A stretch of 64,000 nt of DNA from the NCBI RefSeq assembly GCF_021018895.1, contig NC_079386.1, forward strand, positions 13,149,552-13,213,551, written 5' to 3'. The notes under the pieces were generated by a model, which made no database searches, was not told the DNA's origin, and saw only the letters and a list, made by a program, of their open reading frames with translations. This DNA comes from Seriola aureovittata (Eukaryota; Chordata; Actinopteri; Carangiformes; Carangidae). Position 1 is the first letter of the stretch, and every line of letters starts with the position of its first letter. Positions 1-14,980 of the stretch are shown piece by piece. A program made the position numbers and the translations under genes.

Positions 1-956
1 TCTTCTTCTGGGTAGGATTAGTGAGGTGGTGGGTGGACGTCCTCTGGGGACCTGTCCTGTTTACATGCAGATAAAAGCCAATTCTAGAGACTGCATTTGA
101 GAGTGATCATGGACACACAAAGACAGACGCACAGATGTTGTCGACACACGCATGCTCAGAAATACACACATGTTTGTAATCAGTTTTGCGGGCAGTCATA
201 GAGACACACACTTTTAAACCCACTTCCAACTCTTGCAAGAGCCAGCAGGGGTGTTGTTGTGGAGAGAGTCTTGGTATCTTGTCGTGTTACTATAAATAGG
301 ATGGATGTCTTTTTCCTTCAAGAGGCTGTGCTGCAGGAAGGAGCATCGCTGTCTGCCTCTGCCAACATACACACATACTGAGGCAGTGAAGTTTTTGCAG
401 ACTGCTGCAGAGTTGTATGTGTGTGTGTGCTTGTGCTTTTATAATATGTGCCTGTTAGCGCAGCCACGCATGTCCCCACTCTGTCGTGTTGGATTTCTTT
501 TTATCTGCGCTGTCAAGTTCACCTGTCTGAACACCAAGCAGAGGATCCCTCCTGTCAGTCAGGCTGCATCTTACAAACATGCTCACATGCTCTCTCGTCT
601 TTTCAGCCAGTATTATCAAAAATCAGCCGGACAGACGCCACTTAATAAACCCTTTTTCACCTTCTGTCTGTGTTTTCCAGGCATCACTATTCAGATCAGA
701 TTAGATTAGGCATCTATCATGTCAGAATCAAACTGAAATGATGCAATGACTAATCCTAATGCGATGATCCAAAATATTGTCTTGCAATATTAGCTCCCTG
801 CCATACCCGCTCTGTGTGTGTGTGTGGTTCTGTGTCAGACATAGTACTAAGGGGCTAGCATCCAATATTGATGAGGCAGTCTGGAGCCTGCTCTGGGCGC
901 TGAGTGAGAGAGAGAGAAAATATTTTGGAAGTTGTCTGCCAGATCCTAGACTTTTT

Positions 957-1006
<50 letters not shown>

Positions 1007-3126
1007 TTAAATCCATCCCTGTGTTTGTCTTTCTGTCTCGACCCTCCTCTCCTTTATTGCTCTTTCTGCCACTGTCGTCTCTCCCGCTTCTGCCCATCAT
1101 GCTGTCAAATTCTGTCTGTCTAACTGTCTCACTTGTCTGACTGATTTCTGTTTGTTGAAAATGCCATTTTCTATCAAGGTCTAGCCCCAGCCTTCCCTGC
1201 TGCTGTTCACTCACTCCTCATCTCCTTTTCACACCATTTTTGTTTTTTCCTCTCATCCTCTTCCCATCTAGCCACTGTCACATTTCAATGTTTTACAACC
1301 ATTTCACTCACAAATTTTCTATGTCCTTGACTATGTTACCCACTCTGTCAATCTGTTCCTCTTTCTGTCTGTTGTCTCTTATTTCATCACCCCACCTCAA
1401 CCTCTCCCCTCCCTTTTGTTTTTCTATTCTCGTCCCTGTGTCTCTCCCCTCGCTCTCTTGTTCAACTTTCAAGTTGTTAAAAGTGTTCTCTGCTTCAGTT
1501 AGACTTGAAATGAGCTGCTGGTGTGTGAGTGTCACCCCAATCGTAAACAAAAGAACCCCCAATAAAACCAATGTTTGGACTCAATATTGTATGGGCAGGA
1601 ATCTGTTTAACTGTCACTCGCTCCCCTTTTCCCCTCATTCACTTTTCTTCATCTTCCTTATTTACTTTTCATCATTATCTTTGTCTCTCTGGGACATAGG
1701 CTTTTGGCCTTCCACTTTCATCAAGTGCCTTTACTTTCGTTGCTTCCTTCCCCTTTTCCCTTCCCAAGTCCCTTCTCTCTTTTCTTCCTATTATTCATCA
1801 TAGCCTCTTTTTTCTCACTACCTTTCTTTTGATCGTACTTTCTCTTTCCCTCTCTCTCCTACAACCATTTTTCGTCCTCTTTCTTGCTGTGGTTATCATG
1901 CTGTCTGTCCTGAAAAACAAAATTTTTTCCATATTTTCACTGGATTATCACAGCAGTCATTAAACCCTGTCTGCCTTGCTGGTTCTTAAAGATTCAGTAT
2001 GTCTGATTGAAAGTGTGTACTTCTGTAGTTGTATGTATCTTTATGCTGTCGCATTTATATGTATATATGGGTGTGTGTTTCAGCTTAGTTTGAGCTAATG
2101 CCATTTTTCGTTTGTGTGTAAGCTTAATGCGCTTGCTGTGTGACTGATGTGTGCATTAGACAGATTAACAGAGTGCTTTGCCTTCGGCCATTGAAGGGAC
2201 GGAGAAATGAGACAAATTCTGTCTTACACATATTAACAGTTCTGGCCTCAAATAACCTCCACAGCTTTACTGCAGGGTTCATGCTCAGGTCTGCAAAATG
2301 TGTTTGACACTTTACTTGTCTTGAAAAGTTTTTGCCAAACCAACAGTCACTCGGCTGCTGAACTGTGTTATCCCATCAAATTGGCGTAAATACTCTGCTG
2401 TCTCCTTACATTTTAATTGGCTTTATACCCACTGAGGGATAGAGCTGCTAATCTGGAAAAAGTCTGACAAAGATATAAAATGTTTTTATGGAATTAAGTG
2501 TTCCTTGCTTTTGATAAACAGCACCTGGCCTGAAAGTAAAAACATGACATGACAAAAAAACTTTTGACATATTTTGCAAAAACTAGACGTAGAAAAAAGT
2601 GCAGTGCAATCATTCAGCCATATTTTTCGAAATGAATAAATTAGTATTATGTTAATGTCAGAAAGTATCATTAATAATAGCATTTTGTAATTAAACTCCT
2701 TGAATCTACACATGTACTCTGACTTTACTGTAAAGATGAACTACTGTTGTCATTGTAAAACAAGCTTCACATGTACTATACGGCCCAGGTGATTGTTTTT
2801 TGTGAATTGTGTAGAACATTAGCCACAAATGTTACATAACCACACACATATTTTTGACTCATTGATAGAGGCATAGTAGAATGTACTTCTCTGGTTCAAC
2901 AAGTTCTAATTAGTATTTGTTGTTACATGCACTTTGTACAGCACATAGCACATTGGTTGAGTAACTGAATGATGTTAATAGTCTGACTTTGACCTTTTAA
3001 CAATCAGTAAGTACTGATAGGCTAAGTAGGCCTTTTGGTTCATGTAAAAAAAAAAAAAAAAAAATCTACATAGGCCCAGTCTGATTTACTCCTTACACTG
3101 TCTGTCTCTGTCTCTGTCTCTACCAG
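1..3126 (+). other. POLN: POLN intron upstream of the first visible exon
   Basis: No recognisable exon. The stretch holds CT-rich and TG-rich low-complexity DNA, including a (CT)n tract at 962-1000, a long pyrimidine-rich zone at about 1,200-1,900 and an A19 run near 3,046. The open frames here are compositional. It ends in a (CTGTCT)n pyrimidine tract and CCAG acceptor at 3,126. Confidence 0.7.
962..1000 (+). repeat. (CT)n microsatellite
   Basis: About 19 uninterrupted CT units in the first POLN intron segment. Open frames through it are artefacts. Confidence 0.95.
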
Positions 3127-3210
3127 ACTAAGATGAAGCAGTTGGAGCAGGAGGCCCACCGAGCAGCAGGGCAAATATTCCTGGTCACCAGCAACACTCA
3201 GCTACGAACA
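3127..3210 (+). CDS. POLN: POLN exon A (fragment residues 1-28)
   Basis: 84 nt, phase 0 at both ends. The acceptor is a CTGTCT-rich pyrimidine tract plus TACCAG; the donor is GTGTGTGAG. It encodes the helical stretch [20 protein letters not shown], which corresponds to the LEQEAH...F.ITSN block of POLN just before the palm/thumb region. It is the first exon visible in the window; its upstream partner was not found in 1-3,126. Confidence 0.9.
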
Positions 3211-6200
3211 GTGTGTGAGATCCTGAATTTTAATATTGCAAGGACCTCACCAGTTTCTGTGTGAAAATGCATGAAATGTTTCCAATGTGTTATTATGTGT
3301 TTGTGTGTGTTTATATGCAGTATATATGTACTCTATTCCTGCACATGTTTCTATCTGTGTGTTTTTCTATGTTGTGTGTATGTTTCAATGTCATGGATTT
3401 GTGGATAATGTGGATTTGCAATGTTTGAAGATTCTGTTTGAGAAGCTGCGCCTCCATGAGCGCTGCGAGAAGAAGAAACTTCCCAAGACCATCAACAAAC
3501 AGCAGCAGTCAACATCAGAAGCCGCAGTACGCCACACACACAAACACATAAACACACAGACATGTTAATTTGATCCTCAAATCTCGTTGAGTCTAAGAAA
3601 ACCTGCTCAGTCTTCTTTTAAGTTTCAGTATGTGCACTGACACATTCACACAGATGAATCCACAGGCATACACATAAATACACAATCACACATGCACACT
3701 CAATTCACATACTGGCACATTGCTGTGCTTTTTAGTATTTGGTAAACAGTTGCCGAGTACAGTAAGTATGTACAAATCAATAGGTAGACAGGCATCTTGC
3801 CAACTTATTCTGTAGTTGCAGTTTCAATCGAACATTAGCAAAACTTCACATAAAGGGAAAAGGACAAAACAATACAGCAGATTTGCCATAAACAAAATTG
3901 CTTGGATCTTTGTTCAAAATTGCTATTGAGCTCTTTGATAAACAATTTCTTCTCATCCTTTCTCTCCTCTGTATTATTTGTTGTAGTTGTTGCAGCTTCA
4001 GGACCTGCACCCTCTACCAAAGATCATTCTAGAGTACAGACAGGTCAGTCATGTTGTGTCAAACATTGTTTAAAAAAAGGGTTTGCTTTGCTCATTCAAG
4101 CAGTAGCTCTCTCAAACTGCTCCCCTTGTTTGTACAGTAAAATGTCTTTATTGTTACTCGCAGGTTCACAAGATCAAGTCCACTTTTGTTGATGGGATTC
4201 TCTCATGCATGATGAGCAAGGTGAGCCTACAGCTGGTTTCAGGCAGTTATATAACTGTCAATGGAATACCTAAAATGTAAACATATTCTTGGCACGCACA
4301 TTCACCAAAAAGGATTTCTTACAGACAGACTTACAAGTCTAATAAACAGGCTATTTCACAACTCTTAACTCTTCTTCTGCTCACTTTGGGATATGTGTTT
4401 CTCTAGTTTTTCTCTCCTTGAGGCTGGAACTGCAAAAACAAGAGGGTGAAACTAAAAGTTGAGAGTTTGCTGCAGGCTACATGGACTAGAACAAGATCCC
4501 ACAGCTTTTGTTTTTCTTCACTTCACAGTTTAGTTTTGCATTAATGCTTCAGAGCAGTATTTGTATGCTACTAGACAAACCCATCTTGCTGTGTTGAACT
4601 GGCTGAGCAAAGATGCAGCTCCATGTCTGATTGTCCCTCCATGTGAGCTTCGTCTGACTCTGTATGGATGCAGCAGCTTGTGTTTGTCAATCTGTGCTTA
4701 CTCAACTCTGCAAATGAGTCTGCCTGGCTATCTCTAGAGCTGTTTGGCTTCTGATAGTGGTGATTCATTTGGTGGTCTTTTGGACAGTGCAAGCCAAAGT
4801 CCTAGCTAGAGCAGGGTGCTTTTGACAAAAACAAATATGAAATTTCTGGTGGTAATTTGGGTGTTATTGTATATAAAATGATTTTGTCACGTGATTAAGG
4901 TTACTAGGCTGTTATTAGTAGTAGTAGAGTAGATTATAATTAACTGTTTACACTGCAATCATCCAAAGAAACCTTTAGCCCAGAGTCAAGTTTGTTTGCT
5001 ACAGCAGGGCGTAAGCCACTGTTGACCATAGTTTCCTATTTTGTCAGGTTAATAAGTTTGGCTGCAACCATATGTTGGGGTTACATCACATACTGTAACA
5101 GCAGCCCTGAGCACAGTTGTGTTGTTGCATTATTGCTTATTATTGCCATTGCTTATTGCGCCAACATCACTGGCACCACAGACTATAAACAGTTTGATCA
5201 AAGTGGGTATCAGGCAGTCACATGGCACTGTTTGTGCCTGTTGGTCCAAAAGCAGATTCGGGGAGATGATGGAAATCAGGATCCAGGCTGCACTGGATGG
5301 GAATCAGCTACATGTAAACATTACTGATCACAAAGCTGACTCACTGAAACATTTATATTCTATGAAGAAAATTGTGGTTGGAAAAATTGTTAATTTTTGC
5401 CAGTAAATGTTGCTGTGGTAACATGTTGGATATGTCAATTGACTTCTGTATCTGATTTATTTATGTCTGTCTCTCAACAATTCATCAGAACTACATTTCC
5501 TCGACATGGTACCAGACAAGTGTTGTGACTGGGAGAATCTCTGCAAAACACCCAGTAAGTATAGACTGTACTATCCCTACAAATCAACCTCCCTTAATTT
5601 CTTTGTTTTTTAAATATTTTAACTAGTTTACACAGGTTAAGTTGATTCATCAGGCTTGTGCTTCCCTGCATATGTTGTCAGCAGGACAACAGTGCTGAGT
5701 TAGTGGAACTATCCATGGTGCTGAACTGCAGGCTGAACCTAGCTGTTTGTTATCCTGCAGGCCAGAGTCATGCTTCTGTGCATGCCTACAATACTTAACA
5801 CTTACTCAAGAACCTGAGTGTATGTTTCAGAAAAAATTAGACAAGTTAATGGCATGAGGGATGCATACAACTCAGTCTATTTCTCCTCAGACAGAGATAC
5901 TCCTTTAATCTCAGTTTGGTCCATTCAATCTAAGATATCCAGATGCATATGGATTTTGCAAATGTTCAATGTCCCAAAACAAAAAGTCAATTTACTATAT
6001 GACAGAAGGAGGCTGTTTGGGTGTTCAGTGTCTACCAATCAGCAGGTCCTTTATATAACCTTCAAAATTCTCAGTAGCATGTTCACTGTGTGATTTCTTT
6101 TTCTTTCTTTTCTCCTCCCTGGTCTTTGCCGGCCCTTCACTTCCCTGTCTTTGTACATATCTGTCTTACCAAAGAGACTTTTTGAAGAAACCCACTGCAG

Positions 6201-6241
6201 AGTAGTTACAAACACATGCACACATATACCACTAAGTTCTT

Positions 6242-6292
<51 letters not shown>

Positions 6293-7549
6293 TGTGTGTG
6301 GGAGCAAACAGACAATAATGAGAGTTTTAGTGTGTCTGTTTACAGTTGTTGTATTTGAAAGACAGCAGCTGAGTCTTAAAAACATCACAATGAATGAGGT
6401 TGGGTCTTTTTCAGACACACAGTATGTCTGGCTGATAGAGAGGGTGTACAGTTGAATGGGCCTACTGAAATATTTATAAGTCCTTGATAGTGCACACTGA
6501 ATTCTTATTTTCTGACTTGTTCATATGTTTACTACTACCAACCACAGTGCCCCGCAAACTCCATGTACTATTTTATATTACTGCCTTCACTTTCTCCAAA
6601 AAGTAACATTCATTTTTCAGTTTAATTTCCCTGTGTGGTTCCAGGCATCCATTTGTTTCAGTTACATTGGGGCAGTATGAAAATCCAGTTGCACAAAGTT
6701 GCATATTATCATGTGGTGATGCAGATGCAAGCAGAAAGTTGATATTTGAACCACAATGAAATTAATGAAAAACAATGGTTAAAAGTCTATTTTAAAACCT
6801 GTAGTATGCCTTGGAAAGTGATCAGCAGTAACACAGATACATTATGCATATATGCAGCTAACTGTTATTGGACTAAAACATGCAAAACCACCAACATTGT
6901 GCTTTATAATAAGAGTTTGGGGGAGGGCAAAAAACTAAGTCTGAGCCCAGCTATGCACCTGATTCAGACCTTGATCTAATCCCTATGTAAGTGTCATAAA
7001 ATCAATCTTCTGAATTGGAGCGCTGAAGTAAAACATAAGGATAGACAGCCTACTCCAAGATACAGCGCAGAGGCCATAGATTTTATTAAGCTCATAATGA
7101 CAGAAGAAAAACTCGTCACGTTTTACAGCAGAACTGAGTAATCTTTGTTACTTTGAGGGAAGTTTTTAACTGCACTATGATTGGAGTTATCTGTATCGCA
7201 GATGGCAGAGGTGTTTTTGGGTTGGATGTGTGATGTATTTGCATACATGTTTTTGGATTGGAGTACAGGGAACCTTATGAAGCTGAGGTTATAGTGAAAG
7301 TACCTTTTTAATCTTCTTTGCGTCTCAGTCTATTACACATCGAGACACAATGTGCTAAAGAATACATACATCAACAACAGACCTACAAACAAATGCTTTG
7401 TCTCTTTTATGCTTGTCAGCTTGGTTATCACCTGCTGCCTCTCTGTCTCTCTCTCTTTCTCCCTCCAGTATGGGGTGGTCGATAGCTCATTTTGACATTA
7501 CCCAGCTGTCAGGGTCCAGTGGGTCTGTCACTGAGTACTGCTCTGCCTT

Positions 7550-7600
<51 letters not shown>

Positions 7601-10600
7601 CAACCGTGGAGACAACTTTTCTAATCTCACTTACCGATCTGCGACCGGTGTGAGCTACACATTGAATTGATCATGCTGCTACTGAATGATATATGACTGT
7701 TGGGCGGCTGTGATTTAACACAGCTCTGTTCCCTCTGCTTTTATGCAGTTCTGAGATTTGGGTGAGCATTTGAACTAAACCTGTGGATTCTTGTATCTGA
7801 TGTGTAGTGTTGGAGTGTGCGTGCCAGTTTGATCTTTCATGTGTTTATTGTGCTATAATTGTAATTTGTTTCCAAAGTGAGCTGTAGAGAACACAAAACT
7901 GTCAGAAGGAAAATTAGCAGATTCAGCTCTAGACATGTTTGACATATTGTAAAAAATAGTTGTTATGAGGAGAAAGGATAAAAATGATGATAAAAGTGAG
8001 TAAACTAAATATTTTGAGGTACTAAGTGATGCGGTGTTTTATAGTTTTCTGTAGTACCAGGTTAAATGGTGGCCCTGCATGATGCCCACTTAATGACACC
8101 AGTTGGTTACATTATCTGCTTCTCTCACTGCCTCACTGCCACTGCTGAGTGCGTCACTCGCTCCTCTCATGTTCAAAGTGAATTCTGGCTTATGTCAAAT
8201 GTGGTTGTGGACTTGTGTTTGTATTCAGTGTTTCTCTTACACAGTAGCTTTCACTGTAGACAACAACAAACAAGTAGTAGTAGAGTAACAAAATTGTAAA
8301 AAAAAAAAGTTTAGCAGATATCAATTATTCAAATGGTTATCCAATTAATCGATCCACATATATAACATTAATTGGGAACTATTTTGATAATCCACAGAGG
8401 AAGAAATGCAAGTCATAATTATTAAAACTTTTGGTTTGTGCTGGAGCATGGAAAGAAACTCTTGATTGATTAAAATGAAAAGATAATTTCACCATTATTG
8501 AGCCAGAAGGGAGAGGAGTCAACTCTCTTAAGTCGTTTTCTCTTTTTCCTCAGATTAAAGTTGATATTCTAGCATATAAATGAAGTTCACTCATAATTAT
8601 TCTCATTTTATTGTGGAGTGGAATGTGCCAGTAGATAATTGTAGACTCACAGTGATTAAGAACATGTCACGTCTTATTGCTTTGAAGAGGAAAAGCTGCA
8701 GTTTATACAGTAGTGTTGGGTATAAGGGAGAAAATGGAAGTGTTCTGCCACTCACCACTCTACACACACATACAGCAGCACATTTCATATACACACACAT
8801 ATATTCAAATGAGGAGTGTTGCAGTGGGGTTTAGCTTTCATCTGTTGTGGGTTCAATTGAGGTGAAGCCAGACTGCAGCAACAAAGGGGAGCCTGAATTA
8901 AAGCAGGACAGCCATTAGACTGGTGCTGCATTTAAAGCGCTGTAAGAAGTGAGTCTCACTGCAGAGGGAAGTGGGCTTTTCTCCTCTGCCTCATCTGTTT
9001 TTATCTGCTAAAAGCAAAAGTATGAGCAGCCTGTGAGCCTCAGCTCCCCCTTCTCCATATACATATATACATTCTCTGTCTGTTCTTCTCCTCTTTTATT
9101 GTCTATTTTCTCTCTCCTTCTTTCTCAATTTTAATCTTTATCTCTCTCCTCTCTCTCTCTTTATGTACACACCCATGTCTTTCTTGTTCTCTCCTTCTCT
9201 ACATTCTTTATTTCTGCCCACTCCTTTTCTCTTTACCTCACATACACATCCCCACAATTTAACACTCTTAATAGTGTGATAGTGAAACCAAATGAGGAAA
9301 ATAAGATTGAACTCCCTCTCTCTACCTCCATGTTGGAGCACATAGAGGGTAGACAACATTGCTGAGTCCTTGTTGCAGTGCATCGCCTTATATCATCTGC
9401 TTTCTGTCCCTCTCCTCTCACCCTAGCTTGTGCCTTTGTCCTTTAGGGCGCTCAGAGATTTATACAGTCATTCCACCCACAAGTGCGTCAAACTCACTCA
9501 CCCCCTCGTGCAAATACACAAAAAACAGGTGGAAACATTCTGTCCTCCTGTTGTTTTTAGGTTTATGGCAAATCATTTGTTTAGTGGTATCAAAGCTGAA
9601 GTACAGTTAAGTGTTTTGCACTTACAGAAAGTCCTCCCAAGTCTGATCTAAATCTAAGCACTTACCTGAAGTGTCTGTCATGTTCTCTGCTGACACATCT
9701 GAAAACACACTCAGGCACAGTTTTTTGCATATACGATTGTATACATTTAGCATCTTATTTACCACTGTGTGAGACAGAAAGGGAGGGACGCTTTGAGATG
9801 CAGAAACCTTTCTCTTGATGTACAAGCATAAAAAGTAATGTAGCTCTATTAGCTACTCTGGTAGCTTAGTTAGAAAGCTATAAATATCAAAATAATAATT
9901 TAAAAATAATAATGTATGCAGATTTTAGTGTACATAATTAATTATTAGGAGTGATAGTAAAGTGCAGTATAATATTCATGCAAGTTCCCAGGGGTCCATG
10001 GTATCCTTGAAAGTTTGTGAATTTGAGAAAAAAAATCAAGGCTTTGTTTTTAAAAATAGACACGGGTCATTGAAAGTGTTTGAATTTTGAATTATAAAAA
10101 TAGAATTTTTGTACAGAAGATATAAAAAGAATATATATATGTTGTCTGCATGTTTGACTGTGACCATATAGTCTGCCATCATTCACACACAGCATGCTGA
10201 AAAGTGTTCACACATTCAAGCCCCTCTCTCTTCTTAATTGTCTGTGAGCTTCTGTAAAGCTGCTAGATCTCATCATAAAAATTCTTAGTGTTTTAACAGT
10301 AATTACCCTTGATCTGTGACTCAAACTATGTTGTGTTGGGTCCTTGAATTTGATGTTTAAGAAGGTGTGGGAGCCCTGTTCATGAAACCTCTTTTTTATT
10401 TTTCATTAATCATCCATATTTCATGTTTGTCCATTTGGTTTGAATTTTGTTCAAATACATTTTTACAGAAACCTGGTTTCATAGTGATGTTGGCTTTTGG
10501 GCAAAAGCTGCAGATGTTTAGTGGCTAGATTAAATTGCCACTTGAGTCGCCTATCTGCCCCAGTGTATCAACCAATCAGCCAGGGCCGCTGTTATAGATA

Positions 10601-13600
10601 AACTGGTTTTATTGAGCACTGCTACCAGGAGCAATCCCAGAGTTCAGAGGGACAGAAACTCACAACAGGAAACTCCTTCCACTCTGGGTCTTCAGTCAGT
10701 CTCCATTCCAACTAATGGATAAGCTGGCTGTGGGATTTGTGGGCTTTGTGGCGATGTGCCGATCTCTCTTCATGCTGAGCAGATGGATTTTGGCGTGTGT
10801 GTGTGTTTGACGTTGCATCGTAAATGGAGATAATTTAGTAGTCTGTGCATCTGTTTTTGTGTGCACTCAAGCCCAGGATGCTTTCAATTGCGCATAAAGA
10901 CATGCATGTGTATTTGTATGTTCTCCGTGATTAGTCATTAAATTGGTTCGGTGTGATTAAATTATCCCTCACCAGCACAGTCATTCAGTCGTCCCCATCT
11001 GTTTAACAAGGCATTACTCCTGTGAGACTCGCTCTGTATCTCTGCGGGCCAGATTTACGTTGATGAAAGCACAGGGCAAATTTGCAGTGCGCCTTTCATT
11101 CAATTTGCGCTCACAAACTGTGTGTAATTAGTGCCAGATGCACTGATGTAGCCATCTAAATCAGTTTATATTTATTAATAATATTGATTTGACCAATTCT
11201 ATTTATACAGTATTGAAAGTAGACCATTGTGTGTGGTCTACCATGAATTTAGGGGTGCATGCACAGCTATAATGCTAGGTCAGGAGGACAATACCAGTAA
11301 TACACACCCAGGTTCTATGGACCTGCTCATGTAGAGCCTTTATTCAGTCATGGATCTGGCTCCTGGTGTCAACCTGACAGGCTAAAACAGTAGCTCATTT
11401 CAAAATCAGCCCCTGCGACGACCATCTAGGTGCATTTTGCAAGTCCAGTCCAGGTTCATTTAGGTGGTCGAAATAAGACAGAGATGCTGCATAGATATAG
11501 AAAGACTTTAAATCATTTACAGAAAAACCACAGTGTAACATTGAGAAACTGTGTTTGGACTGAACTTTCGTAAGGAGAGAAATAATCCTGTGCAAATGCA
11601 TATTGAATATACAGTAATTAAAAATTGTTTGACCAGGGGGCCCATGGCTCAGGTGAGAGTTGGCGGTTTCATCCCCAGCTCCTGTGGGCCGAGGTTGCAT
11701 CAGGAAGGATATCTAGTGTAAAAACCTATGCCACAATCAAATATGCAGATGGTGATCTGCTGTGGCGACTTCTCATGGGAACAGCCGAAAAGGCATCAAC
11801 AATTACAAACACTGTTGGACCAGCAGGAGCTACTCATTTCAGCACACTGGTAAAATCCTGCCCTTTCACAATAATTACTTTCGGTTATTGTTCAGTTATC
11901 TGCATCTTAGCTGCAAATGAATTAGCCCTAACCAAACCATCACAAGTATTTCAACCAATGCTAATCTAAAACCATGAATCCCTGGGTCAGCTTTGCTAAC
12001 AGGTGCTTTCACAACAAGCGTCATTGTCAGGCTCTTGTGGGGTCTGAGCAGACCCACTGAAGGACTAATAGGAGCCAATTGCAGATTCATTATCAGGCAA
12101 TTGTCTGTCCTTATTAGAAGATGAGGGGGGCATTAAAGAATACAAACAGCGGGTTGTTATGAAGAATAAGGAACGTTGCTGAGTAGTTGAAAGACAACAT
12201 GGAAAAACATCTGCATGATGAAGTGGCCCATTCAGAGACAATGAGGCCATGAGAGGGAAACCCAAGCATGTGTGTTGGTGTGTTTGGCAGTCATTGGCCC
12301 AGGCATATTTTCAAGTGTGTATTGTGTTTGACAGTCTAGGAATATTTATGCTGTGTGTGTTTTTGTATGTGTGCAACAGAGGGTGATACACAAATATTTG
12401 TGTCAGCTCTGTATAATTTACACACCTTGATATAATTAGGGGAGGAACAATAACATCAGCTGCCATTTAATGGAGTCCGTCCTGTGCAAGTGCTCATGTG
12501 TATCTGTTTGTGCCTGCCTGTTTGTGTGTGTGTCTGTGCATGTTGATGTGCCATATTCACAGTGTGACTGCCTGCTTACTCTTTGTGTTTGATATCTGTA
12601 CAGTTTGTGCTCCTCTACTTGTATGTTTGTAAGGATAAATGAAATACAAGGATGTGAGTGTGACTGACTCCTACGGTGTCCACTAATGAACTGGTACTCC
12701 GTTCCTCATGACACAGTAAGGGTGATAATGACTTACCCGACACACAGAGCAGGAGGTGTGTGTGTGCATCTGGCTTCTATATGTTCTTATTGTTTTTGTG
12801 TCTTCCTGCGAGTGATTGTGCAAATACAGTACGTGTGCTGTCGTCACTTGTCTTATCTGACATGTAGATCCTTGATGTCAGAGTTGGGGAGGGTATGCAG
12901 TGGCTGCATTTGTCCAGCGGGTCGTGCCATCATTGGAATTGCTGTGATAGCACCTAGATTATTATTATTATCATCATCATCATCAGTTGGTAGTTACATT
13001 TTTGTTCAGGATATACAGAAGGTTTAGTAGTGATAATCTAATTGCAGTATATTTACATGTGTCTGTCCGTGTAATAGCTTCATTATTGATCACTAGCCTT
13101 GTTCATGTTGTTATGACCCCTCCCTATTTGCCTGCTCTGTCAAACCTGTCCTCTTTAGCAGGTGCCTGCAGACAGGAGGGTGATTAGCGTAATGTGGTGA
13201 AACCTGTTTGACCTCCACACCAGCTCCTTCTCATTCTCTCTCTCTCCCTTCAGCTCCACGCCGCCAAGTTTTGGTTCATTTCAACATTTTTTTTCTACTC
13301 GCAACAGCACATCCACATTTCTCATACACTCCACACACCACTGATGCGTCTCACCTTCACATTCTATGGTCATCTCTTGTAAATAGTTATGTTGGTTTCC
13401 TTATAAATAAAACACTTATTTGGTATTTTAACCTCTTATGTCGCCCCTCCTTGTCGCAAACGTTGAGCTGGTTTGTTACAATGTTGTGTGTGTGTTTGAG
13501 AACGACAGGCATGGATTATGTGCGTGCGTGCGTGCGTGCGTGTATACATGGATGTTTTCATGCATATTATTGACCAGTGTTGGGGAGAGGGTTTGTATGT

Positions 13601-14924
13601 GTGTGTATTTTAAAGTGTACAGTCAGCAGGGAGCAGAGCAAACTGACCTGGACGACATTAATATCTTTTACAATTTCTCATTCATCTTTTCTCTGTCAGG
13701 CTGCAGTGACGCACGTTGTAGTCCCTCTGCATCTCTCCTATTTAATTCTTTGACTCTCTTTTCCTTTGTTTTCTCTTTTTGTCTCTTGATCCTCGTCCCT
13801 CTATTTTTCCCGCCTTTCCATCTCTTCGTTTGTCTTTTCCTTTCTTCTTGTCTCTCTCATTTCACATGCTCACGTCTGACTTTGTCTTTAAAAGCATCTG
13901 AGGGTTTTGATTACATATGAGAACACAGGGCACCAGTCACTTTTGCATAACAATAATCAACAAAAGGTATTAACAACAATTAGATAGTTGGCTCCTAAAT
14001 GGACTGTTTGTGCTTTGCTACATCCTCTTCACAAACCATTATATTCAATAACCCATTCAATAACCCAATCTGACTTTGGATCAGTTTGACACAGCTTGGA
14101 CCAGAGCATCCTAGCTGGTCTTTGTATTTGCATTAGTTGTTTTTGCTGCACAGCATGCTGTGTGTATTTTTGTGTCTACATGGTGTTGCCATAGCAGAGA
14201 AACGCGTGTGCATGTTAAAGAAAGAGATCTGACTGTACCCTGGGAAAATGAGTATCTAGTGTGCTGACAGACTGTCAGGCGATTCAGTGTGCTCTGTATA
14301 CTATATGTATGAGTGTGTGTGTGTGTGCGCCGAATCGTGATTTATGCTGCCGTCACTGCAACACTGTGCATGATAGGAAAGCTGAACATTCACAACTGAC
14401 ATGCTGAATCACCTGTCACATCACACACACACACGTTTGTAATTACCTGCACCCTTACCTGTTCCTGTTCACTCTGCCCTGAATACACACCACAGGTCAT
14501 GTATCTCATGTACTGCTGTAGGACTACTGTAACTGAACCTGTGTTTGTGTGTGTGTGTATGTCTGTGTCTGTGTCTGTGTGTGTGTGTGTGTGTGAGAGT
14601 GCGTGTGCTTATTGCTACATAAGCGACTGGTGCCTTGTCCCTAATGTATTCTTTCCACTGTCCACACCCTGCCACTGCAGTCCTGTCTTTTCACATCCTC
14701 TCCTCTCCCTTCCTCCCTCCCTCTTTACCCCCTCTCTCTCTCCCTCCCTCTGTCTCTCACCCTCTCCCTCTCTCCCCTGAATAATGAATGAGTGTTGGAA
14801 GCAGAGAGCTGTTTTCTCTCTCTGGATCACACACAACCCATGCACACTCTCTGTGGGGTCAAACCAACCACATACACACTTGGATTCTGACCATGATGGG
14901 AGACACTTTTGTAATTGTGTTTGT

Positions 14925-14980
<56 letters not shown>

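Noticed and set aside
1240..1803. 187-codon plus-strand open frame
   Set aside because: Purely pyrimidine-rich composition (Ser/Phe/Leu/Pro); no similarity.
3987..3995. Alternative exon C acceptor 9 nt downstream (TTGCAG)
   Set aside because: Would drop three residues that human POLN keeps; the upstream TTGTAG gives equal length. Could be a minor tandem acceptor, which RNA data would show.
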